Positions 24,690 through 34,172 of a stretch of DNA of 62,264 nucleotides are shown here, in pieces. Each line of letters opens with the position of its first letter. Within the stretch, counting starts at the first letter, position 1. This stretch comes from Chitinophagaceae bacterium. GTDB lineage: Bacteria > Bacteroidota > Bacteroidia > Chitinophagales > Chitinophagaceae. Position numbers and translations under genes: made by a program. Below the pieces are notes generated by a model. That model was given only the letters and a program-made list of their open reading frames with translations. It did no database searches and had not been told where the DNA came from. The stretch covers positions 1 to 62,264 of the forward strand of contig JAGKWS010000009.1 in the NCBI GenBank assembly GCA_021151685.1, in the 5' to 3' direction.

Positions 24690-25776
24690 AAACAAAACAT
24701 GGACCGATGTAGAACACTATCCATGGGTACAAGATATGCAGGGCGTACCACAAAGCCCCGTTCACCATGCCGAAGGGGATGTAGCGATACATACGCGCAT
24801 GGTTCTGCAAGCACTTACAGACCTGCCAGAATATCAACAACTGGCGGCCGAAGCACAGGAAATATTGTGGACTGCGGCCCTGATGCACGATATTGAAAAA
24901 CGCTCTGTAACCACAACCGATGCCAATGGCGATATCGTTAGCCCCGGCCACGCCCGCAAGGGGGCACTAACCACCCATGCCATCCTGTACCGTCATTTTG
25001 CAGCACCTTTTGCTATGCGCCAGCAAATAACAGCACTTGTAAGGTATCATGGCCTGCCCCTGTGGATATTCAGCCATGCCGATATTGTCCATTCGCTCTT
25101 GCAGGCCAGCCTGTGTGTCCATACGGAGTGGCTATATATACTGGCAAAAGCCGATGCGCTGGGGCGTATTTGTAGCGACAAAGAGGATCTGTTGTACCGT
25201 CTGGAGCTTTTTAAGGAGCTGTGTATCGAGCATCACTGTTGGGGAATTCCATATCTATTCCCCGATGATGCTACCCGGTTCCGATTCTTCCACAAGCCCC
25301 ACCAGCAGCCCGACAGGGCCGTTTGGGATGATGCTACCACGCCGGTTACAATTCTGTGCGGTATAGCTGGCAGTGGCAAAGACCACTACATAGCTACCAT
25401 GCTTAAAGACAAGGCCGTTATCTCGCTCGACGAAAAACGTCGCAAGGCACGCATAGACCGCAACGATAGCAAAGGACAGGGGCGCATCATACAGGAGTCG
25501 CTTGAAGATGCTCGTAAATATCTACGGGCGGGCCAGCCATTCGTATGGAATGCCACCAACATCACCCGGCAAATGAGAGAGCACCTGGTGGGCACTTTCC
25601 TGCCTTACAAGCCGCTTATCGGCATGGTGTATATAGAGGTTCCTTACAAAACGCTGGTGGTGCAAAATCAAAATCGGGAACATTCTTTACCGCTACATGC
25701 CATCAACAGAATGGTAGACCGGTTAGAGGTGCCACAACAATGGGAGGCTCATCAGGTTCATTATACAGTTCGTTAA
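24673..25776 (+). CDS. HD-Pnk: HD phosphoesterase fused to polynucleotide kinase
   Basis: A 367-residue two-domain end-healing enzyme. The N-terminal HD domain (residues about 25-200) has His40, the pair His72-Asp73 in ALMHDIEK, and His93 in PGHARKG. The C-terminal P-loop kinase has Walker A GIAGSGKD (220-227), the catalytic Asp243 in SLDEKRRKAR, and VWNATNITRQMREHL (segment near 291-305). In the family the HD part removes 2',3'-cyclic phosphates or 3'-phosphates and the kinase phosphorylates 5'-OH ends. This prepares breaks for the adjacent RNA ligase, with which its start overlaps. Both active sites appear complete. Confidence 0.87.
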   Translation: MWTISKNKTWTDVEHYPWVQDMQGVPQSPVHHAEGDVAIHTRMVLQALTDLPEYQQLAAEAQEILWTAALMHDIEKRSVTTTDANGDIVSPGHARKGALTTHAILYRHFAAPFAMRQQITALVRYHGLPLWIFSHADIVHSLLQASLCVHTEWLYILAKADALGRICSDKEDLLYRLELFKELCIEHHCWGIPYLFPDDATRFRFFHKPHQQPDRAVWDDATTPVTILCGIAGSGKDHYIATMLKDKAVISLDEKRRKARIDRNDSKGQGRIIQESLEDARKYLRAGQPFVWNATNITRQMREHLVGTFLPYKPLIGMVYIEVPYKTLVVQNQNREHSLPLHAINRMVDRLEVPQQWEAHQVHYTVR

Positions 25777-25814
25777 CAGGCTCACTATGTAGCCATCACA
25801 TACCCATCTGATGG

Positions 25815-26690
25815 CTACTTCTTCCCCTCCACCTTCTTCCCTGCATCGCCCAGCATCTTCAGTGCTGCATGCCCGCGCAGCATCTTCTGAAAGGTGGCCT
25901 TGCTGCTGCTTTCGGCCATCAGGGCTGGCTGGCCATAAAGTGTCAGCGTATATTGTAATTGTTTCTTACCGTCCTCGTCTATCACCTTCTGTTCTGTTAC
26001 ACCCAATATGGCCTTTTCCACATCGGCCCGCAATTTGGCAGCCCCATAACGGCGCACCAATAAAGTGCGCAGTTGCCGGGTTACCTCTTGCCAGTTGCCC
26101 TCTTTGCGGGCAAAGTACTGTACCATGCGGGCTATGGCAGCAGTGGTATCGCCCGCTTTCAGGTGGTGGGTTGCAAAAGCCATGGTCAGGTTAGTTCTGT
26201 AACCTACCCTTGCCCGCTCATCATCGCCATAGTCGGGCATAAAGGCCGTATCGGCCAGTTTCAAAAAATACAACCCCTGTTCAAAATTGCCCTCCTTATC
26301 ATACAAATGGCTCAGTGCCACCGCCCCGTCCGTTTTCAGCAGTGCGAAATCGCCTCTACAGGGCCGTTCTTCATATATTACACTATTCAACACGTGTATC
26401 AACCTACCCCTTGCACTATCAATGGCCCCCATAACTCCGTATAGCCTACCCAGTTGCAGGCATGCTGCCGATGCGGCTACCGTACGCGGGTAGGTGCCCA
26501 CATTGGCCTCCAGCAGTGTTATTGCCATTGCAGTATCGCCACCATTCAGCACGGTCATAGCACTATCCAGCAGCAGGCACTGTGGTGGTGCAGGGTGCAT
26601 TGTTTCTGCTTGCGCCCATGTGCGGGTTACCGTTGCTGTCATTATCACCGCCATTACCGCACAGCGCATCAGGGTTTGTTTCCATTGCAT
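25815..26690 (-). CDS. Secreted protein with TPR-like helices, function unknown
   Basis: A 291-residue protein with a signal peptide (MRCAVMAVIMTATVTRTWAQ). The central part has repeated helical pairs of TPR type (AMTVLNGGDTAMAITLLEANVG, AVALSHLYDKEGNFEQGLYFLKLAD). The C-terminal region, VTEQKVIDEDGKKQLQYTLTLYG, is followed by a basic tail ending in KKVEGKK. It is convergent with HD-Pnk and has its own promoter region. I cannot assign a role. The 260 bases upstream of it, up to uppS, show only a small GCCGCA/TGCGGC hairpin near 26791-26816. Confidence 0.7.
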   Translation of the reverse strand: MQWKQTLMRCAVMAVIMTATVTRTWAQAETMHPAPPQCLLLDSAMTVLNGGDTAMAITLLEANVGTYPRTVAASAACLQLGRLYGVMGAIDSARGRLIHVLNSVIYEERPCRGDFALLKTDGAVALSHLYDKEGNFEQGLYFLKLADTAFMPDYGDDERARVGYRTNLTMAFATHHLKAGDTTAAIARMVQYFARKEGNWQEVTRQLRTLLVRRYGAAKLRADVEKAILGVTEQKVIDEDGKKQLQYTLTLYGQPALMAESSSKATFQKMLRGHAALKMLGDAGKKVEGKK

Positions 26691-26933
26691 GTCGTCAAAT
26701 ATCGGAATTATCAGGCTTATTTTCTCCGCTGTTTGTTAGTACATTACCCCACAAATAACTTCCCGTTTCCAGACACCGCTTGCCGGCATTGCCGCATCTC
26801 TCCGGGCTACTGCGGCATCTTTTATAGCAAAGCCGCACGTTTTCCTGGCTCATCTCGCCCTCTATAGCCATTAAGCAGAACTATATATGTGCAGTTAAAT
26901 TCGAGTTAAACCGTATTTACATATTTTGCCACC

Positions 26934-26962
26934 TTTGCCTGTACGCTATTTTTGTACCTTTG
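26934..26962 (+). promoter_or_regulatory. Promoter of the uppS-bamA-skp operon
   Basis: TTTG (26934-26937), a 17-base spacer, and TACCTTTG (26955-26962) fit the Bacteroidota promoter consensus, with the spacer slightly short. The ATG of uppS follows at 26987. Confidence 0.5.
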
Positions 26963-26986
26963 CACGCTTTTGCATTACATCATTCA

Positions 26987-27748
26987 ATGAATATTCCTGA
27001 AACGATAGACCGCAACCGGTTGCCCCAACACATAGCCATCATAATGGATGGTAATGGCCGTTGGGCAAAAGAACGTGGCGAAGACCGGGTTTACGGGCAT
27101 TACGAAGGCGTGGTAAGCGTGCGCGAAATTGTAGATGCCTGCGGTGCCCTTGGCATTGGCTACCTCACTTTATACGCTTTCTCATCCGAGAACTGGAACC
27201 GCCCCAAGGCCGAAGTAGACGCACTGATGGAGTTGCTGGTCAACACCATTCGCCGCGAGGTAGATGACCTGAACCGGAACAATGTACGCATGCACGTCAT
27301 AGGCCATTTCGAAAGCCTGCCGGAAGCCTGCCAGACCGAACTACAGGAAGCCATAGACATTACAGCAAACAATACCGGCCTCAACCTTGTTCTGGCACTC
27401 AGCTACGGCTCTCGCGATGAAATAGCACGTGCAGCACGCCTCATAGCCGAAAAAGTGGCTGCCGGCACCCTGAAGCCCGAGGACGTAAACGATGACGTGT
27501 TGGCACAACACCTGTACACACACGCCTTCCCCGACCCCGAACTGATGATACGCACCAGCGGCGAACACCGCATCAGCAACTTTCTGATGTACCAACTGGC
27601 CTATGCCGAACTGTACTTTACAAACGTGCATTGGCCCGACTTCCGCCAGCAAAACCTTTACGATGCGCTGCACAACTACCAGCAGCGCGAACGCAGGTTT
27701 GGTAAAACCAGCGACCAGATACAAACGACAAAACCCGACCACGCATAG
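26987..27748 (+). CDS. uppS: Undecaprenyl diphosphate synthase
   Basis: A 253-residue cis-prenyltransferase that makes the C55 lipid carrier for peptidoglycan and O-antigen at the inner membrane. Signature motifs are IAIIMDGNGRWAKERG (Asp for magnesium/pyrophosphate binding), TLYAFSSENWNRP, LALSYGSRDEI and LMIRTSGEHRISNFLMYQ. I took the ATG at 26987 (MNIPETIDRN); the frame is open 27 bases upstream but overlaps the promoter. It is followed six bases after its stop by bamA, with two skp genes after that, an arrangement typical of Bacteroidota. Confidence 0.97.
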   Translation: MNIPETIDRNRLPQHIAIIMDGNGRWAKERGEDRVYGHYEGVVSVREIVDACGALGIGYLTLYAFSSENWNRPKAEVDALMELLVNTIRREVDDLNRNNVRMHVIGHFESLPEACQTELQEAIDITANNTGLNLVLALSYGSRDEIARAARLIAEKVAAGTLKPEDVNDDVLAQHLYTHAFPDPELMIRTSGEHRISNFLMYQLAYAELYFTNVHWPDFRQQNLYDALHNYQQRERRFGKTSDQIQTTKPDHA

Positions 27749-27754
27749 GGACAA

Positions 27755-30460
27755 ATGAAAATAAGCACCACACCTGCACGCCAACAGTATTTAGGCATCA
27801 TCACCTCATTCACAAGGGCAGTCTGCCCATCATTGGCTATGATGATGCTGTGCCTGATGAGCACAGGCACCCATGCCGTAGCACAAGGTACGCCCGGCCT
27901 TAGCAGTTTGCGCCAGCAAGGTGCCGACCCGTCGCGCCCCAAGGAGTATGAACTGGGTGGTGTCACCGTTACCGGTGCGCAGTACCTCGATCAGGACCTG
28001 CTCATTTCTGTGAGTAACCTCATCATTGGCCAAAAGGTGCGTCTGCCAAACGATGAAGGTATGGCCAGAGCACTACGCGCATTGTGGAAGCAAGACCTGT
28101 TCTCCAACATCAACATTACTGTTACCCGCATCATAGACGATAAAATATTTATCAATATAGATGTTGAAGAACGCCCACGCTTGTCGCGGTACAACTTCAA
28201 AAACATAAAACCCGGCGAGGCCAAGGAACTGAAAAACAAAGTTCCCCTCGTTGCCAACAAGGTTGTAACCGATGCCACCCTGAAAGAGAGCATTGAGCGC
28301 ATCCGCAAACACTATGTCGATAAAGGCTTTGGCCGCGTACAGGTATCCGTATCTCAAAAGAAAGATACAGTAGCTGTCAATAAAGTAATGCTTACCTTCT
28401 TTATAGACAAGGGGGTAAAAACACACATCAACGCTATCAATATTTCTGGTGCAGTCAATGCTACAGAAGCCCGCCTCAAGCGTACCCTGAAGGGCACCAA
28501 GGAGATGAGCCTCATCACCCTGCATCCACAAAAGGCACTCAACACCTACGGCAGTAGCCATCGCTCGTTTGGCAAGTACCTCAGGCAGTTTGGCTTCCTG
28601 TCTTTGTCGCGCACGCTCGATGCACTCGACCCCTATTTCCGCTTCAAGTTCTTTGCCTCGTCCAAGTTCAACGATACCAAGTTCGAAGACGACAAGCAAT
28701 CGCTTATAGCCTACTACAACACACTCGGCTTCCGCGATGCGGCTATAGCTGCCGATACCGTATACCCCGTACCCAACGGCAACCTCAATGTCGACATCAA
28801 GGTACGCGAGGGCAACAAGTACTACTTTGGCGATATAGCATGGAAGGGTAACACCAAGTACACATCCGAGCAACTGAGCCGTGTGTTGGGCATCAAAAAA
28901 GGCGATGTATACAACCTGCAATTGCTGGAAACCCGCATGGGCCGCCAGCTAAACCCCGAAGGGGGTGAAGACGTGAGCAGCCTGTATATGGACGATGGGT
29001 ACCTGTTCTTCAACATAGAGCCGGTAGAAACCTCTATTACCGGCGATACCATCAATTACGAGATGCGTGTTACCGAAGGAGCACAGGCCACCATACGCGA
29101 CATCAACATTTCGGGCAACGAGCGCACCAACGAGCACGTGATACGCCGCTCGCTCTATACATACCCCGGCAACAAGTTCAGCCGCACCGAGCTCATCCGC
29201 TCTCAGCGCGAGATAGCCAACCTCAGCTTCTTCGATCAGGAAAAGATTGGCATACAACCCAAGCCCCACCCCGAAGATGGTACGGTAGATATAGATTATA
29301 ATGTGGTAGAAAAATCATCAGATCAGTTGCAACTTTCTGCCGGCTTTGGTGGTGGTGTCAATTTCTATGGTAATGTGGGTATCACGTTCAACAACTTTTC
29401 GGCCCGCAACATCCTGAAACCCCGTACATGGGATCCGCTACCAATAGGCGATGGCCAGAAGTTCTCCATCACCTATGCATCCAACGGTAAGTACTACAAT
29501 GCCCTTACCACTTCGTTTACCGAGCCGTGGCTGGGAGGCAAAAAGCCCAACGCACTGTCGGGTACATTCTCGTACAACCGTCAGTCGCCACAGGGCAATA
29601 ACGACGTAATATTACAGGTGTTAGGCGGTGGCATATCTATGGGTAAGCGTCTCTCTTGGCCCGACAACTTCTTCATATTCAACTACGGTGTTTTCTTCAA
29701 CAACTATCGTCTGAAGAACTATCCGCTTATTTCTGGTGTCGATTTCAGCAACGGTATCAGTAACGATTTCAACTTCAAGGTGGTACTCTCCCGCAACAGC
29801 CTTGATGGTCCTCTGTATCCGCGCTCCGGGTCCAACGTGTCGTTCACATTCCAGTTCACACCACCATTCAGCAGCTTTAACGGAAAAGACTATGCCGATA
29901 TGAGTAGCGACAAAAAGTACCGCTGGATAGAGTACCACAAGTACCGCTTTGTGGCCGACTGGTATCAGAAGGTACATGGCAACCTGGTGCTGCGCTTGGG
30001 CATGAAGTATGGCTTTATGGGCTATTATAACAAGGACCTTGGCTACTCGCCATTCGGCCGGTACCAGCTTGGTGGCGATGGTATGACCATGGGCCAGTTC
30101 TTTATAGGCAAAGAAATTGTGAGCCAGCGCGGCTACGATGTGTACGAACAGTCTGCTACCATCTTCAACAAGTATGTAGCCGAGCTTCGCTATCCATTCT
30201 CCCTCAGCCCCACTGCCACCATCTATGGTCTGGCGTTTGTAGACGCGGCCAATGCATGGAACGGATTTAACAATTACAATCCGCTCAAGCTCAATCGTGA
30301 TGCTGGCGTGGGTATCCGCGTTTTCCTGCCCATGTTTGGCCTCCTCGGTCTCGATTATGGCATAGGATTTGACAAGTACAATACATCACCGCTCAACCAG
30401 GTAACAGGATTCAAAAATCTGGCTAAATTTACGTTTATGCTGGGCTTTGAACCCGATTAG
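27755..30460 (+). CDS. bamA: Outer-membrane protein assembly factor BamA
   Basis: A 901-residue Omp85 protein, the central pore of the beta-barrel assembly machine. It has a signal peptide (ends near GTHAVAQ), about five POTRA domains (for example YELGGVTVTGAQYLDQDLLI, and the later ATIRDINISGNERTNEHVIRR with the classical G-N-x-R-T pattern), and a C-terminal 16-strand barrel ending in LAKFTFMLGFEPD. It is longer than E. coli BamA (about 810), as is usual for the phylum. Directly downstream are two periplasmic chaperones of the Skp/OmpH family that feed barrel clients to it. Confidence 0.95.
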   Translation: MKISTTPARQQYLGIITSFTRAVCPSLAMMMLCLMSTGTHAVAQGTPGLSSLRQQGADPSRPKEYELGGVTVTGAQYLDQDLLISVSNLIIGQKVRLPNDEGMARALRALWKQDLFSNINITVTRIIDDKIFINIDVEERPRLSRYNFKNIKPGEAKELKNKVPLVANKVVTDATLKESIERIRKHYVDKGFGRVQVSVSQKKDTVAVNKVMLTFFIDKGVKTHINAINISGAVNATEARLKRTLKGTKEMSLITLHPQKALNTYGSSHRSFGKYLRQFGFLSLSRTLDALDPYFRFKFFASSKFNDTKFEDDKQSLIAYYNTLGFRDAAIAADTVYPVPNGNLNVDIKVREGNKYYFGDIAWKGNTKYTSEQLSRVLGIKKGDVYNLQLLETRMGRQLNPEGGEDVSSLYMDDGYLFFNIEPVETSITGDTINYEMRVTEGAQATIRDINISGNERTNEHVIRRSLYTYPGNKFSRTELIRSQREIANLSFFDQEKIGIQPKPHPEDGTVDIDYNVVEKSSDQLQLSAGFGGGVNFYGNVGITFNNFSARNILKPRTWDPLPIGDGQKFSITYASNGKYYNALTTSFTEPWLGGKKPNALSGTFSYNRQSPQGNNDVILQVLGGGISMGKRLSWPDNFFIFNYGVFFNNYRLKNYPLISGVDFSNGISNDFNFKVVLSRNSLDGPLYPRSGSNVSFTFQFTPPFSSFNGKDYADMSSDKKYRWIEYHKYRFVADWYQKVHGNLVLRLGMKYGFMGYYNKDLGYSPFGRYQLGGDGMTMGQFFIGKEIVSQRGYDVYEQSATIFNKYVAELRYPFSLSPTATIYGLAFVDAANAWNGFNNYNPLKLNRDAGVGIRVFLPMFGLLGLDYGIGFDKYNTSPLNQVTGFKNLAKFTFMLGFEPD

Positions 30461-30530
30461 CAGGTGCAACCCCTCGCAGGGCAATAGCGTAATAACAAGC
30501 AAACTAATAGTACAAACCACAAAAAACGAT

Positions 30531-31046
30531 ATGAAAAAGACAATACTGAGTTTCATACTGCTGTTATCGGTAGTGGCCGCACAGGCGCAACAGCGTTATT
30601 GCTTTATCGATTCCCGTTTTATTCTGGAGAAAATAACCGACTACAAAGATGCTCAAACCAAGCTGGACAACCTGTCTAAAACGTGGCAAGACGAAATAGA
30701 CAGCAAAATGGCCGAGGTAGAGCGCATGTACAAGGGCTATCAGGCCGAAAAACCCATGCTGTCTGATGAAATGCGCAACCGCCGTCAGGACGAAATTGTG
30801 GCCCGCGAAAAAGAAGCCAAAGACTTGCAAAAACAACGATTTGGCTACGAGGGCGACCTCTTCAAAAAACGTCAGGAACTGGTAAAACCCATACAAGACC
30901 GCGTATTTAATGCCGTACAGAAAATGGCCTCACAAAAGGGTTTCGACCTCGTACTCGACAAAGCAGGTGGTGTTACCCTCTTCTATGCCGACCCCAAACT
31001 CGACAAAAGCGACGAGGTACTGAAAGTACTTGGCATCAACAAATAG
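30531..31046 (+). CDS. OmpH/Skp family periplasmic chaperone 1
   Basis: A 171-residue protein with a signal peptide (KTILSFILLLSVVAAQAQ). The mature protein starts with the family motif RYCFIDSRFILEKI and has two long charged helices expected to form the jellyfish-like trimer that shields unfolded outer-membrane proteins. The start at 30531 was chosen because it gives the signal peptide; upstream in-frame codons overlap the bamA end. It probably works with BamA in the same operon. Confidence 0.92.
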   Translation: MKKTILSFILLLSVVAAQAQQRYCFIDSRFILEKITDYKDAQTKLDNLSKTWQDEIDSKMAEVERMYKGYQAEKPMLSDEMRNRRQDEIVAREKEAKDLQKQRFGYEGDLFKKRQELVKPIQDRVFNAVQKMASQKGFDLVLDKAGGVTLFYADPKLDKSDEVLKVLGINK

Positions 31047-31145
31047 ATGCATTACACAACATAGTATAGCAAAACTTCCGTTATTTTGCACACACTGAAA
31101 AATTTCAGATTACATAAAATAGCATAAAACAACCAAAAAAGAGAA

Positions 31146-31661
31146 ATGAAAAAGCTGATAGTGTTCCTTGCCTGCGGGATAATGATAGGTTCTGCCGCCA
31201 AAGCCCAGACTGCTATGAAAATAGCATACATCAACTCGGCGGTATTGCTGCAGTCTATGCCCGAGCGCGTAAACGCTGACTCTGCCCTTTCTAAATATAC
31301 CCGCACATTTCAGGAGCAGATAGAAATGATGACTAAAGAATTTCAAACCAAGCTCTCTGCCTTTCAGAAAGATGAAAAGACAATGAGCGAGGCCATGAAA
31401 GAAGTAAAAGCCAAAGAACTGCAAGACCTGCAAGCACGCATAGAAAGCACACAGCAGAGCGCGCAGGAAAAAATACAACAGAAAAAACAAGACCTGTACA
31501 CGCCCATCCTCGAAAAGGCCGACAAAGCCATCAAAGACGTAGCCAAAGAAAAGAACTACGACTACATTTTTGATGTCAACAGCCAGGGCGGCGGCATTGT
31601 ATACAGCAAAGAAGAGTTCGATGTAACTGCACTTGTAAAAGCCAAACTGGGCATCAAATAA
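31146..31661 (+). CDS. OmpH/Skp family periplasmic chaperone 2
   Basis: A 171-residue paralog of the previous protein with a signal peptide (LIVFLACGIMIGSAAKAQ). The start of the mature part is MKIAYINSAVLLQSMPERV, followed by the same long coiled helices (KARELQDLQARIES region) and a C-terminal YDYIFDVNSQGGGIVYS strand. The two copies differ at most positions, so the duplication is old. It is the last gene of the operon, with a terminator 23 bases on. Confidence 0.92.
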   Translation: MKKLIVFLACGIMIGSAAKAQTAMKIAYINSAVLLQSMPERVNADSALSKYTRTFQEQIEMMTKEFQTKLSAFQKDEKTMSEAMKEVKAKELQDLQARIESTQQSAQEKIQQKKQDLYTPILEKADKAIKDVAKEKNYDYIFDVNSQGGGIVYSKEEFDVTALVKAKLGIK

Positions 31662-31684
31662 ACTTACCTTGCATTATAAAAAGT

Positions 31685-31711
31685 AAGCCCCGCATCAACT
31701 TTGCGGGGCTT
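31685..31711. terminator. Bidirectional terminator between skp and nadB
   Basis: Perfect 10-bp stem AAGCCCCGCA/TGCGGGGCTT with a 7-base loop, followed on the plus strand by TCTCTTTT. It sits between convergent genes. Confidence 0.85.
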
Positions 31712-31720
31712 CTCTTTTGG

Positions 31721-33316
31721 CTACAACACAATAGTTTGTAACAACTCGCTTTGCACCGGAAAGTCTGTAGTATAATGCAGCCCCCTGCTCTCTCTCCTGA
31801 ACTGGGCCGACCGTACTACCAAATACCCAATAGTTATCAGGTTGCGCAGCTCGCACAATTGCGGCGACAATGTGGTTGTTTTATACAGTTCCTCTGTCTC
31901 GGCATGCAGCAGGTCTATGCGGCTCATAGCACGCTGCAAACGCACCGTATTGCGCACTATACCCACATAGTCGCTCATCACCTGTTGCAGCTCCTTCAGG
32001 CTTTGCGTTATCAGTATCATTTCCTTCGGCTCGTTGGTACCATTAGCATTCCAGTCTGGTACACCATCTTCAAACGCCGGGTGGGTAGCTCTTTGCCCAA
32101 TATCTTCTGCACACCGGTGCGCAAACACCAATGCTTCCAGCAGCGAGTTCGATGCCAACCTATTGGCACCATGCAGCCCCGTGCTACTGCACTCGCCACA
32201 GGCATATAGGTTGCGTATAGACGATCGTCCATACTCATCTACCTTTATACCACCACAGCAGTAGTGTGCCGCAGGGGCCACCGGTATCATGTCCTTTGTT
32301 ACATCTATGCCCATACTCAGGCAGGTAGCGTATATGTTAGGGAAGTGTGCCCTAAATGCGTCAGCATCCATGTGCCGGCAATCCAGATACACATATTCTG
32401 TACCACTTCGCTTCATTTCGCTATCTATGGCACGGGCCACCACATCGCGCGGGGCAAGATCGGCACGCGGGTCATAGATTTTCATAAAAGCCTCACCTGC
32501 CTTGTTGCGTAGTATACCGCCATCGCCACGCACCGCCTCCGTTACCAGAAACGATGGACTTGCCCCCGGCTCGTACAATGCTGTAGGATGAAATTGAATA
32601 AACTCCATACTCTCTATACGGCCCTTGGCACGGTACACCATTGCTATACCATCACCGGTAGCAATCCGCGGATTGGTAGTGGTACGGTAAGCTTGCCCTA
32701 CCCCACCCGATGCCATCAGCGTGTATCGTGCCAGTATCTTTTGTACCGTATGGTCTTTCAGGTTCAGGGCATATACCCCGTAGCAAGTTATATCGGGCGT
32801 AGCCTTCGTTACCAGATACCCCAGGTGGTGTTGGGTAATAATGTCCAGTACAAACCAGTGATTGTATATCTTAATGTTTGGGTAGCGTTTAGCCTCTGCC
32901 ACCAGAGCCCGCTCTATCTCAAAACCAGTAACGTCTTTGTAATGAAGTATGCGGTGTTCCGAGTGGCCACCCTCGCGCCCACGCTTGTAGTCGCCATCAC
33001 TACCTTTGTCAAACTGGGTACCCCAGTCTATTATCTCATTCACTCTTTCCGGTCCTTCCTTCACCACCACATCTACTATATGTTGGTTACACAGGCCATC
33101 GCCGGCCACCAGCGTATCATCTATATGCTTCCGAAAGCTGTCACGCTCCAAATCATTTACTACAGCTATCCCCCCCTGAGCATACTTAGTATTGGTCTCA
33201 TCAGTATTCACCTTCGTTATGACGGTCACCGTCATATTGGGGTACTTCCGGGCTATTTTTACAGCAAACGTCAGGCCGGCTATACCAGAGCCTATTATCA
33301 GAAAATCGGTCCGCAC
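31721..33316 (-). CDS. nadB: L-aspartate oxidase
   Basis: A 531-residue flavoprotein that oxidises L-aspartate to iminoaspartate, the first step of de novo NAD synthesis in the cytoplasm. Signatures are the FAD-binding DFLIIGSGIAGLTFAVK, the KYAQGGIAV segment, the active-site REGGHSEHRILH and FIQFHPTALYEPG regions, and APAAHYCCGGIKVDEYGR near the C-terminal part, with LHGANRLASNSLLEALV. There is no ATG at the conserved N-terminus; GTG at 33316 gives the usual length (VRTDFLIIG), although a TTG 45 bases upstream is possible. nadA and nadC are not nearby. Confidence 0.95.
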   Translation of the reverse strand: MRTDFLIIGSGIAGLTFAVKIARKYPNMTVTVITKVNTDETNTKYAQGGIAVVNDLERDSFRKHIDDTLVAGDGLCNQHIVDVVVKEGPERVNEIIDWGTQFDKGSDGDYKRGREGGHSEHRILHYKDVTGFEIERALVAEAKRYPNIKIYNHWFVLDIITQHHLGYLVTKATPDITCYGVYALNLKDHTVQKILARYTLMASGGVGQAYRTTTNPRIATGDGIAMVYRAKGRIESMEFIQFHPTALYEPGASPSFLVTEAVRGDGGILRNKAGEAFMKIYDPRADLAPRDVVARAIDSEMKRSGTEYVYLDCRHMDADAFRAHFPNIYATCLSMGIDVTKDMIPVAPAAHYCCGGIKVDEYGRSSIRNLYACGECSSTGLHGANRLASNSLLEALVFAHRCAEDIGQRATHPAFEDGVPDWNANGTNEPKEMILITQSLKELQQVMSDYVGIVRNTVRLQRAMSRIDLLHAETEELYKTTTLSPQLCELRNLITIGYLVVRSAQFRRESRGLHYTTDFPVQSELLQTIVL

Positions 33317-33362
33317 TACAGTATCATTTGTTATTCCAAATGTAACTACTCCCACCCACAAA

Positions 33363-34004
33363 TCAGGCTATCAATATCCTGTTTTCGCCTTTTTCTACAA
33401 TGCGGCCATGGGCATAGGTAGCCTCCCAATATGTGCGTAGCTGCTCCCACGTCAGCGGGTCGTTTACTATGTAGTTCAGTGCCATGTGTCCATCCGTTGT
33501 CAGTGCCGTACGCAACTGATTCAAAAAGTCTGGAGTAGACACAAAAAGCGGCACATACCGCCCCACAAAAACATCGGTAAATATAAAGTCAAACTGCACT
33601 GTATTGCGCGCCACAAAAAGCCGGGCATCTTCGCATACCGGTTCGTAGTGTACACCACATGTTTCCAGTACATATTCTGCCGCCCATTGCAGTATGGTCT
33701 CGTTCTGCTCTACCAGTGTAAACCGCGCAGTGCATCCTGCCTTGTAAAATATTGGCACCGCACTACACAAGCCAGCCCCCAATACCAACACATTTTTTGC
33801 CTGTTGCAATTGTTGCCGGCAGTGTTTGGCTACCTCCAGTGCAGGCATGTACCGCATACCGTCCGAGTATACTGCATCTACAGTACCCAGTTGCAGCCGG
33901 TTGCGGTACACTACCAGTTCGGTATCCATACCATTACACACCGCATGCTGCAGCGGTATAGGAAAAAGAAAACTCAACGCTCGTTTGTAGGCAGGTACTG
34001 CCAT
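33363..34004 (-). CDS. Spermidine-synthase-like methyltransferase-fold protein
   Basis: A 213-residue Rossmann-fold protein related to polyamine aminopropyltransferases. It has the AdoMet-type glycine loop KNVLVLGAGLCSAVPIF, the acidic strand end FTLVEQN, CEDARLFV, and FDFIFTDVFVGRYVP. The N-terminal tetramerisation part of true spermidine synthases is short here, and the length is well below the usual 280-300 residues, so catalysis on putrescine is doubtful. It lies 46 bases upstream of nadB on the same strand, probably co-transcribed. Confidence 0.75.
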   Translation of the reverse strand: MAVPAYKRALSFLFPIPLQHAVCNGMDTELVVYRNRLQLGTVDAVYSDGMRYMPALEVAKHCRQQLQQAKNVLVLGAGLCSAVPIFYKAGCTARFTLVEQNETILQWAAEYVLETCGVHYEPVCEDARLFVARNTVQFDFIFTDVFVGRYVPLFVSTPDFLNQLRTALTTDGHMALNYIVNDPLTWEQLRTYWEATYAHGRIVEKGENRILIA

Positions 34005-34172
34005 GAGCCAATATTTACTGGTGAGAAAACCTTAGAAAAATGTCACAAAAAAGTACACTATGCTTCGCCAATATTTTTTTTTCAAGGTATCAAATCTGCG
34101 AATAGCAAGGACACAGAAACCAATAGAAACCACCAGGATGGTGTACTCTATTCTGACATTCTTCGTTACAGA

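Noticed and set aside
33363..34004. Calling this gene a true spermidine synthase (speE)
   Set aside because: It is far shorter than functional enzymes and lacks most of the N-terminal domain, so only a fold-level relation is claimed.
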